A stretch of DNA of 64,000 bases, from positions 1-64,000 of the forward strand of contig NZ_VCNP01000004.1 in NCBI RefSeq assembly GCF_006782915.1, in the 5' to 3' direction. Origin of the DNA: Streptomyces calvus. GTDB lineage: Bacteria > Actinomycetota > Actinomycetes > Streptomycetales > Streptomycetaceae. A program made the translations under genes and the position numbers. Below, piece by piece: positions 26,389 through 33,364 of this stretch (position 1 is the first letter of the stretch; the number at the start of each line of letters is the position of its first letter). The notes below the pieces were generated by a model, which did not search any database, had not been told where the DNA came from, and was given only the letters and a program-made list of their open reading frames with translations.

Positions 26389-27156
26389 TTGACCATCAGT
26401 CGCAAGGACGTGGCCGACCACTTCGGACTGCGCGCGCCCACCTACGACAACTCCAGTTCGTGGTGCACCGACACGGACCTCGGTGAACTGCTGCTGGACC
26501 TGGCCCGGCCGGGCCCGCAGGACCGTGTGCTCGACGTGGCCTGCGGCACCGGCCTGGTGTCGCGTCTGTTCACCGGGCGGGTGGCGGAGCTGGTCGGCGT
26601 CGACCTCACCGAGGGGATGGCCGAGCAGGCCCGTCCCTACTTGGACCGGCTGGTGCTCACCGCGGCCGAGGACCTGCCCTTCGAGGACGACACCTTCGAC
26701 ATCGTCGTGTGCCGGCAGGGCATCCAGTTCATGGACCTGCCCGCCGCGGTGGAGGAGATGGTCCGTGTGGTCCGGCCCGGCGGGCGGGTCGTGGTGGTGA
26801 ACCTCTGCGCCTACGACGAACGCGACAGCGAGGAGTACTTCGAGATCCTGCGGCTGCGCAACCCCGTACGGCGTCACTTCTTCCTCCCCTCCGGCCTGGA
26901 GGAACTCCTCGCCAAGGCCGGCTGCGAGCAGACGCGGACCCGCTCGTACGTGTCCGTGGAGGACGTCGACGTCTGGTCGGACAACGGCGCCATCGAGGAG
27001 GAGCGCCGCGAGGCGATCCGCGAGGTCTACCGCCGGGCCTCCCCCGAGTTCCGCGCGCTGCACGCCGTGCAGGAGGCGGACGGGCGGTTCACCGACCACA
27101 TGCTGTTCGTCCTGGCGGCCGGGACCAAGCCCGGCCCGGTCGCCCCCGCGCAGTAG
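26389..27156 (+). CDS. SAM-dependent methyltransferase
   Basis: 255 aa class I methyltransferase. The N-terminal VADHFGLRAPTYDNSSSW helix is followed by RVLDVACGTGLVSR (motif I), GVDLTEGM (motif II region), DTFDIVVCRQGIQFM and VVRPGGRVVVVN. The start is TTG 26389, chosen for GAGGAG 7 bases upstream; the frame before it is non-coding in character. Its whole length aligns by eye with the C-terminal domain of the GyrB fusion protein two genes downstream (shared FG(L/I)R, SW, LD(V)(A/C)CG(T/S)G and a common C-terminal block), so the two arose by duplication. The substrate is unknown. Confidence 0.83.
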   Translation: MTISRKDVADHFGLRAPTYDNSSSWCTDTDLGELLLDLARPGPQDRVLDVACGTGLVSRLFTGRVAELVGVDLTEGMAEQARPYLDRLVLTAAEDLPFEDDTFDIVVCRQGIQFMDLPAAVEEMVRVVRPGGRVVVVNLCAYDERDSEEYFEILRLRNPVRRHFFLPSGLEELLAKAGCEQTRTRSYVSVEDVDVWSDNGAIEEERREAIREVYRRASPEFRALHAVQEADGRFTDHMLFVLAAGTKPGPVAPAQ

Positions 27157-27165
27157 AGGAGAACC

Positions 27166-27642
27166 ATGACGCACATCAGTGACCGTCTCGCCGCCGACCT
27201 GCGCGCCGCGCTGGCCGCGGAGGCCGCGTCGGCGGTGCGGTACACCTACTTCGCGCACACCGCGGAGATCGAAGGGCACTCCGAGGTCGCGCGGCTGTTC
27301 GGCGAACTCGCCGACAGCCTCGTCTGCGCCGCGCACGGCCATCTGGACGTGCTGCGCGACACCGACAGCGAGAACGCCGGCCGGCAGGACGGCGTCGGGG
27401 ACAGCCGGCTCAACCTGGCCTCGTCGGTGGTGGCGGCGTTGCACGACGCCGGTGACCTCTATCCGCGGCTGACCTCCGCGGCCCTGGAGGAGGGGCAGGC
27501 CGACACCGCGAGCTGGCTGAGCACCCTCACCGCCCTGAAGAAGGGGCACACCGCCCGCCTGCAGGCGGCCCTGGACGATCTGACCCGCACGTCCGGCGAA
27601 CAGCACGATGCCGCCCTCATCCCTGGAGGAGCCGATGAGTGA
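27166..27642 (+). CDS. Rubrerythrin/ferritin-like four-helix protein
   Basis: 158 aa, helical. AALAAEAASAVRYTYFAHTAEIEGHSEVARLFGELA matches the first half of a rubrerythrin domain, and YPRLTSAALEEGQADTASWLSTLTALKKGHTARL the second. In both halves the Glu of the closing ExxH ligand pair seems to be replaced (Ala and Lys), so a standard diiron site may not form. ATG 27166 follows AGAGGAGAACC. It overlaps the GyrB-methyltransferase gene by 8 bp. Possible roles are a scaffold, an altered metal site or a redox partner for the radical SAM enzyme, all inferred. Confidence 0.7.
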   Translation: MTHISDRLAADLRAALAAEAASAVRYTYFAHTAEIEGHSEVARLFGELADSLVCAAHGHLDVLRDTDSENAGRQDGVGDSRLNLASSVVAALHDAGDLYPRLTSAALEEGQADTASWLSTLTALKKGHTARLQAALDDLTRTSGEQHDAALIPGGADE

Positions 27643-29620
27643 AAACCTCTCCGCCCCGGCCCCGCCGGCGGCGGCCGGCGGGTACGACGCGGCGTCGATC
27701 GTCGTGTTCTCCGGCCTGCAGGCGGTGCGCCGCAACCCGTCGATGTACATCGGCTCCACCACGGCCGAGGGCCTGCACCACCTGGTGCTCGAACTGCTCG
27801 ACAACGCGGTGGACGAGCACAAGGCCGGCCACTGCTCCACGGTGACGGTGACGCTGCGCGAGGACGGCGCCTGTGTCGTGGCCGACGACGGCCGGGGCAT
27901 CCCGGTCGGCGTCCACCCGGAGGCGGGCCGGCCCGCCTGCGAGGTCGTCCTGACCACGCTGCACTCCGGCGGCAAGTTCACCGCCGGCACCTATGTGCAC
28001 TCCGCGGGCCTGCACGGTGTCGGCCTGTCCTGTGTCAACGCCCTCGCCCAGTGGCTGCGCCTGGACGTGCGCCAGGACGGCGTCCACCACAGCCAGGAGT
28101 ACGCGCGCGGCGAGCCGCGGACCCCGCTGACCGCGCAGGGCCCCACCGACGGGCGGGGCACCACGATCACGTTCCTGCCGGACCCGGACATCTTCGACAC
28201 CGTCGACTTCTCCGCGAAGGTCCTCGGCGAACGGCTCCAGGAGATAGCGTTCCTGCACCCGGGCCTGGACCTGCGGCTGGAGGACGAACGCACCGGCAGC
28301 GTCACCCGCTACGCGTTCACCAGCGGGGTCCGCGGGTTCCTCGACCACCTCAACGCCAAGGCCGCCACCGTCCACCCGGAGCCCGTCGTGGTGACGCTGT
28401 CCGGTGACGACACCGTCTCCTTCGACCTCGCCTTCCAGTGGACCGAGGGGTACACGGAGGAGGTCCGCAGCTTCGTCAACGGCGTACGCACCGACCAGGG
28501 CGGGTCGCACGTGGACGGCATGCGGGCCGCGCTGTCGGAGGTGATCAACCGGTACGCCGCCGCGCACAACCTGCTCGACTCCCGGACCGCCGAACGCATC
28601 ACCACCGTCGACGTGCTGGAGGGACTGACCGCGGTGGTCTCCCTGCGCATGGCGGCGCCCCGGTTCGACGGACAGACCAAGAAGCGGCTCACCAACACCG
28701 ACGCGGGCCGTGTGGTGCACAAGGCGGTCACCGAGGAGTTCACCCGCCGCATCAACAGCGACGACCTGCTGGCGCAGCAGGTGACCCACCGTGTGCTGGA
28801 CGCCGCGCGGGCCCGGCTCGCCGCCCGGCTGGCCGGCCGCACCGCCCGGCACCAGCGCAAGCAGCTGGACATCGACTACGGCGCCTACCGGCGGCAGTTC
28901 GGCATCCGCTCCAAGGACTGGCACGAGTCCTGCTCCTGGCTCACCGACGAGGAGCTGCTGGCCAAGCACGCGGAGCTGTGCCAGGTGGGCGAGGACGCCA
29001 GGATGCTGGACGTGTGCTGCGGCAGCGGCGTCGTCGGCGGGTCCTTCCGCGGCCGCGTCAAGGAGATGATCGGCCTCGACCTCACGCCCGAGATGGTCGA
29101 GCTGGCCTCCACCCGCCTCGACCGCGTCGACCGCGGCACCGTCTACGACCTGCCCTACGAGGACGGCTCCTTCGACCTGGTCGTCACGCGCGAGGTGCTG
29201 CACCTGCTGCCCCAGCCGGAACGCCCGGTGTCGGAGATCTTCCGGGTGCTGCGCCCGGGCGGCCAGTTCATCGTCGGCCAGATCGTGCCCTACTCCGACG
29301 CGGACGCCTTCTGGATGTACCGCGTCTTCAAGAAGAAGCAGCCGCTGCTGCACCAGATGTTCCGTGAGGAGGAGTTCCGCGCCCTGCTCACCGGCGCCGG
29401 CTTCACCGACGTCACCGTGACGGAGCACCTGCTGTGGGAGTCCATCGACCTGTGGATCGACACCCACGAGACGACGCCCGCGCACCGGCGTGAGATCCAG
29501 CAGCTGTTCTACGACGCCCCGCCGGAGGTCCGCGCCGTCCACCCCTTCGAGGTCCTGCCCGACGGGTCCATCCGGGACCAGTGGCGCTGGTGCGTCTACT
29601 CGCTCAGGAAGCCCCTGTGA
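27635..29620 (+). CDS. GyrB-type GHKL ATPase fused to SAM methyltransferase
   Basis: 661 aa. Residues 1-395 are a GyrB ATPase plus transducer: ELLDNAVDEH (N-box, E53, N57), DDGRGIPV (84-91), LHSGGKF (109-115), HGVGLSCVNAL (127-137), FVNGVRTDQGGSHVDG, and the transducer lysine in QTK (K349). There is no TOPRIM domain. From about residue 413 comes a methyltransferase (MLDVCCGSGVVGG at 457-469, LPYEDGSFDLVV, VLRPGGQF) homologous to the protein at 26389-27156. The frame is continuous with no frameshift sign. CTGGAGGA precedes ATG 27635. The next gene overlaps by GTGA. It may use the ATPase fold to bind an adenine nucleotide; function unknown. Confidence 0.9.
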   Translation: MSENLSAPAPPAAAGGYDAASIVVFSGLQAVRRNPSMYIGSTTAEGLHHLVLELLDNAVDEHKAGHCSTVTVTLREDGACVVADDGRGIPVGVHPEAGRPACEVVLTTLHSGGKFTAGTYVHSAGLHGVGLSCVNALAQWLRLDVRQDGVHHSQEYARGEPRTPLTAQGPTDGRGTTITFLPDPDIFDTVDFSAKVLGERLQEIAFLHPGLDLRLEDERTGSVTRYAFTSGVRGFLDHLNAKAATVHPEPVVVTLSGDDTVSFDLAFQWTEGYTEEVRSFVNGVRTDQGGSHVDGMRAALSEVINRYAAAHNLLDSRTAERITTVDVLEGLTAVVSLRMAAPRFDGQTKKRLTNTDAGRVVHKAVTEEFTRRINSDDLLAQQVTHRVLDAARARLAARLAGRTARHQRKQLDIDYGAYRRQFGIRSKDWHESCSWLTDEELLAKHAELCQVGEDARMLDVCCGSGVVGGSFRGRVKEMIGLDLTPEMVELASTRLDRVDRGTVYDLPYEDGSFDLVVTREVLHLLPQPERPVSEIFRVLRPGGQFIVGQIVPYSDADAFWMYRVFKKKQPLLHQMFREEEFRALLTGAGFTDVTVTEHLLWESIDLWIDTHETTPAHRREIQQLFYDAPPEVRAVHPFEVLPDGSIRDQWRWCVYSLRKPL

Positions 29621-30999
29621 CCCGCACCGGCCACCCGCATCCCGCACCGAGCGCGGGCCGCGCGTCCGCCGTCACCGTCCCGCCCGACCCCACGTCGTCG
29701 TTGCACGAGCGTCTGGCGGCGCTGCGCGGCGAACGCACCCCGGCCGTGGAGGACTTCACGGCCCGGGTGCGGTCCCTGCTGGTCATCGCGTCCAGTTCGC
29801 GGGGCGGTTCGAGCATGCTGGCGGAGACGCTGCGCGCCTCGCCCGACCTCGTGCACCTCCAGGCGGAGATCAACCCGTTCCTGCGTCTGGCGGGCCTCGG
29901 CCATCCCGACAGCGGGGCCGGGTCCGACCGGCTCGACGCCGGCCACCTGGAGGCGCTGCCGGCCGCCACGCGCGCCCTCCTCGACGAGGAGCTCGCCCGT
30001 GACGCCGGCACCCCCGCCGACCCCGCGGACACCACCGGCAGCGCCGACGCCGGGCAGTTGGCCCTGGACATCGCCTGGCGGCTGACCGTCCAGTGGCCGC
30101 ACCTGCCCCTCGACCCGCTGGAGCTGGCCCGTCGGGCCCGGGACCTGCTGGCGGCCGCGCCGCCCGGCGGCTCGGCGGCGGTGACCCTGGAACTGCTGCG
30201 GCATCTGTACGACCAGGGCCTGCCGGTCAGCCCCTGGTACTACGACCTGCCGCCCGACCTGCTGCGCCGGGACGGTTTCGGCAGCCCGGGTGCGCAGTCC
30301 CCCGCGCCATTCCTCGTGGAGGAGCCGCCGTTCGTGCTGGCCCGCCCGTGGCGCCGGGCCGGGCCGGCCGACCTGCGGGAGCGGACCCTGGTCGTCAAGA
30401 CGCCCAGCAACGCCTACCGGCTGGACTTCCTGCGCGCCCTGTTCCCGAACGCCCGGATCCGTGTCCTGCACCTGACCCGCAATCCGGCCGCCGCGATCAA
30501 CGGCCTGCTCGACGGCTGGCTGCACCACGGCTTCCACGCCCACCGCATGCCGACGCCGCTGGCCATCACCGACTACGTCGAGCAGTGTCCGGACAACCAG
30601 TGGTGGTGGAAGTTCGACCTGCCGCCCGGCTGGCAGGAGTACACCACCGCGCCGCTGCTCAACGTCTGCGCCTTCCAGTGGCGCAGCAGCCACCAGGCCG
30701 TACTGGACCACCTGGGCACGGTCCGGACGGACAGCCTGACGCTGCGCTTCGAGGACCTCATCGCCGGGCCCGAGCGCCGCGCCGCGGCGTACCGGCGGCT
30801 CACCCACTGGCTCGGCATCCCGCTGGGAGAGGCCCTGCTGCGGTCCATCGAGCACGGCATCGCCCCGGTGGCGGCCACGGCCCGGCCCCGGGCCGGCCGC
30901 TGGCAGGCACGGGCCGACCTGATCACCCGCGCACTGGACGCGCCCACCTTCCACCTGGCCGACCGGCTCGGCTACACCGACCCCGCACACTGGATCTGA
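29617..30999 (+). CDS. Second sulfotransferase-family protein
   Basis: 460 aa, larger than typical. ASSSRGGSSML at residues 58-68 is a PAPS P-loop-like motif, VVKTPSNAYRL and VLHLTRNPAAAINGLLDGW follow (3'-phosphate-binding region), and LRFEDLIAG is a further conserved sulfotransferase element. A Trp-rich insert (NQWWWKFDLPPGW) is unusual. GTG 29617 overlaps the upstream stop (GTGA) and AGGAAG precedes it. From memory, nucleocidin clusters also carry two sulfotransferase-like genes. Substrate unknown. Confidence 0.78.
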   Translation: MTRTGHPHPAPSAGRASAVTVPPDPTSSLHERLAALRGERTPAVEDFTARVRSLLVIASSSRGGSSMLAETLRASPDLVHLQAEINPFLRLAGLGHPDSGAGSDRLDAGHLEALPAATRALLDEELARDAGTPADPADTTGSADAGQLALDIAWRLTVQWPHLPLDPLELARRARDLLAAAPPGGSAAVTLELLRHLYDQGLPVSPWYYDLPPDLLRRDGFGSPGAQSPAPFLVEEPPFVLARPWRRAGPADLRERTLVVKTPSNAYRLDFLRALFPNARIRVLHLTRNPAAAINGLLDGWLHHGFHAHRMPTPLAITDYVEQCPDNQWWWKFDLPPGWQEYTTAPLLNVCAFQWRSSHQAVLDHLGTVRTDSLTLRFEDLIAGPERRAAAYRRLTHWLGIPLGEALLRSIEHGIAPVAATARPRAGRWQARADLITRALDAPTFHLADRLGYTDPAHWI

Positions 31000-31010
31000 C
31001 GGAGCATCCC

Positions 31011-31595
31011 ATGACCGCACCGCACCAGCCGCCGGCCGCCGACCTCGGGCAGCCGGCGGCCGGCCCCGGCGGGCACCTCGCCGGCCACATCCGCGACGTC
31101 GTCGACCACCCCCGGCCCGGGGTGACGTTCAAGGACATCACCCCGCTGCTCGCCGATCCGGGGGCGTTCGCCGACACCGTCGACATCCTGTCCGCGATGT
31201 GCACCCGGCTCGGCGCCACCCGGATCGCGGGGCTGGAGGCGCGCGGCTTCCTCCTCGCGGCACCGGTGGCCCTGCGCTGCGGCGCCGGGTGCGTGCCGGT
31301 CCGCAAGGCCGGCAAACTGCCCGGTGAGACCTTCAGCCGCGCCTACGAACTCGAGTACGGCACCGCCACGCTGGAGATCCAGCGCGACGCCTTCCGGCCG
31401 GAGGACCGGGTGGTCGTCGTCGACGACGTCCTCGCGACCGGCGGTACCGCCGAGGCGGCGATCGAACTCGTCCACTCCACCGGCGCCCGGGTGACGGGCG
31501 TCGTCGTCCTGATGGAACTCACCTTCCTCCCGGGCCGCGAGCGGCTGGAGCGGCTCGTGAAGAGCGACTGCGTCCAGGCCGCCATCGCGGTGTGA
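31011..31595 (+). CDS. apt: Adenine phosphoribosyltransferase
   Basis: 194 aa. DVVDHPRPGVTFKDITPLL near the N-terminus, GLEARGFLLAAPVA, RKAGKLPGE and the PRPP-binding VVVVDDVLATGGTA are the canonical APRT motifs. ATG 31011 has GGAG 6 bases upstream, 11 bp after the sulfotransferase stop, so it closes the operon that begins at 26389. It would convert adenine and PRPP to AMP, either recycling adenine released in the pathway or supplying nucleotide precursors. A second, housekeeping copy elsewhere in the genome is expected but cannot be checked. Confidence 0.9.
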   Translation: MTAPHQPPAADLGQPAAGPGGHLAGHIRDVVDHPRPGVTFKDITPLLADPGAFADTVDILSAMCTRLGATRIAGLEARGFLLAAPVALRCGAGCVPVRKAGKLPGETFSRAYELEYGTATLEIQRDAFRPEDRVVVVDDVLATGGTAEAAIELVHSTGARVTGVVVLMELTFLPGRERLERLVKSDCVQAAIAV

Positions 31596-31663
31596 GCAGG
31601 CTGCGCCGCCCGGCCGCGGCGCGGGCTCCGGAGACGGTGGTCACCGGCGCGGCGTCGCGGCCC

Positions 31664-32329
31664 TCACTCCCAGATGCGCAACGCGGCGAGCGCCACCTCG
31701 GTCCGGTTGGAGCAGTCGAACTTCAGCATCAGGTTCGACAGGTGGCGCTTGACACCGTGGACCGAGATGCCGAGCGCGCGGGCGATCTGCTGATTGGTCA
31801 GTCCCTGCACCAGCAGGCGCAGCACGGACAGTTCCCTGGCGGTGAGCCGGCCGTTGCGGCGTGGCCGGCTCACCGCGTCCGCGGCGTCCGCGCGCAGCGG
31901 CGTGGCGACGCCGGCCGTCGGCAGTGCCAGCTGCCGGAAGGTGTCCCGCAGCACGTCCAGCGTGATGCACTGCTCCAGCAGCCAGGCGTCCACGCTGCGT
32001 CCGTGCGCCATACCGGGGTGCAGCACCGCCGTGTCCGACAGGGTCAGCACCAGCCGCGCCGCGCCCGTGCGTGCCAGTCTGCCGAGGGACGGGCCGTAGG
32101 CGCTCAGGGGCAGCACGCACACGTCGAAGTACCCGCCCGCCAGGTTCTGCTGGGCGGCGGCGGCGTCCGCACACACCACATGACCGGAGACGGAAGGCAC
32201 CTGGCGGAGCAGCGCCGGAATGCCGTAAAAGGCCAACTCGCTGTGCGCGAGCCACAACACATTCAACTGTCCGCCATCCACGGGGAATGTCTCCCAGCAC
32301 CTCGGGGCAGCCACAGAAACCAGCGACAT
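31664..32329 (-). CDS. Orphan LuxR-type regulator
   Basis: 221 aa. The C-terminal LuxR helix-turn-helix spans about 160-215 (GRLTARELSVLRLLVQGL, QQIARALGISVHGVKRHLSNL). The N-terminal half resembles a degenerate response-regulator receiver without a clear phosphorylatable aspartate pocket. ATG 32329 follows AAAGGG. It is convergent with the APRT operon and divergent from the phosphorylase gene, with which it shares a 144-bp promoter region. Probably a local regulator. Confidence 0.78.
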   Translation of the reverse strand: MSLVSVAAPRCWETFPVDGGQLNVLWLAHSELAFYGIPALLRQVPSVSGHVVCADAAAAQQNLAGGYFDVCVLPLSAYGPSLGRLARTGAARLVLTLSDTAVLHPGMAHGRSVDAWLLEQCITLDVLRDTFRQLALPTAGVATPLRADAADAVSRPRRNGRLTARELSVLRLLVQGLTNQQIARALGISVHGVKRHLSNLMLKFDCSNRTEVALAALRIWE

Positions 32330-32473
32330 TATCGGCCCTTTCGGTCATCTGCCGAAGTCCGCCCTTGAACGCGCGACAGGGTTGATCCAGCCGCGGGAGA
32401 GGCCTTGGATGAACTCCGCACCGGGCAGGCAGATATTCCACCCGTGCCGCCCCTTTGCCGTAAGGAGCACAAG

Positions 32474-33295
32474 ATGACCGACCTGCCCCGCGCCGACATC
32501 GGCGTCATCGGCGGTTCCGGCCTGTATTCCTTCCTCGACGACGTCACGGAAGTGCCCGTCACCACCCCGTACGGTCCGCCGAGCGACGCCCTGCTCGTCG
32601 GGGAGTACGCGGGACGCACGATCGCCTTCCTCCCGCGCCACGGCCGCTCCCACTCGGTGCCGCCGCACCGCATCAACTACCGGGCCAACCTGTGGGCGTT
32701 GCGTTCCGTCGGGGTGCGGCGCGTCCTGGCCCCGTGTGCCGTCGGCAGCCTCGACGCGGAGCTGGGCCCGGGCACCCTGGTCGTCCCCGACCAGGTCATC
32801 GACCGTACGTACGGGCGGGAGAACACCTACTTCGACGGCCTCCCCCGTGAGGACGGCACGTTCCCGCCCGTCGCGCACGCCCCCATGGCCGACCCGTACT
32901 GTTCCACCGGGCGGGAGACGGTCATCGCCACGGCGCGCGAGCAGGGCTGGCCGCCCCACCCGGAGGGCACGCTGGTGGTCATCCAGGGCCCGCGCTTCTC
33001 GACCCGCGCCGAGTCGCTGTGGCACCGCGCCGCCGGCGGCACCGTCGTCGGCATGACCGGGCAGCCCGAGGCGGCCCTCGCCCGTGAACTGGGCCTGTGC
33101 TACACGTCGATCGCCCTGGTCACGGACCTGGACGCGGGTGCGGAGACCGGTGAGGGCGTCACGCACGAGGAGGTCCTCGCCGTGTTCCGGCAGAACATCG
33201 ACCGGCTCCGTCCGCTGCTCACCGCGACCATCAAGAACCTGCCCGGCGAGGACGCCTGCGCCTGCCCGGACGCGCCCGACGCCGAGCACGTGTAG
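32474..33295 (+). CDS. S-methyl-5'-thioadenosine/purine nucleoside phosphorylase
   Basis: 273 aa. GVIGGSGLY at the N-terminus, RHGRSHSVPPHRINYRAN, VIQGPRFSTRAES and MTGQPEAALARELGL are the PNP/MTAP family-2 motifs for phosphate, ribose and base binding. The C-terminus has an extra Cys-rich CACPDAPD tail. ATG 32474 has AAGGAG upstream. It would release adenine from MTA, 5'-deoxyadenosine or adenosine analogues. 5'-Deoxyadenosine is a by-product of radical SAM chemistry, and the released adenine could feed the adjacent APRT. Confidence 0.88.
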   Translation: MTDLPRADIGVIGGSGLYSFLDDVTEVPVTTPYGPPSDALLVGEYAGRTIAFLPRHGRSHSVPPHRINYRANLWALRSVGVRRVLAPCAVGSLDAELGPGTLVVPDQVIDRTYGRENTYFDGLPREDGTFPPVAHAPMADPYCSTGRETVIATAREQGWPPHPEGTLVVIQGPRFSTRAESLWHRAAGGTVVGMTGQPEAALARELGLCYTSIALVTDLDAGAETGEGVTHEEVLAVFRQNIDRLRPLLTATIKNLPGEDACACPDAPDAEHV

Positions 33296-33364
33296 GCCCC
33301 GCCTCGCCGCCCGGGCGCCCGCCGGACGCCCGCCGGCCCACTCGTCGTCCCGACTGGAGGCAGC

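Noticed and set aside
27635..28820. Gyrase-type self-resistance gene or housekeeping gyrB
   Set aside because: TOPRIM and tail are absent and a methyltransferase is fused instead, so it cannot act as a replacement gyrase subunit.
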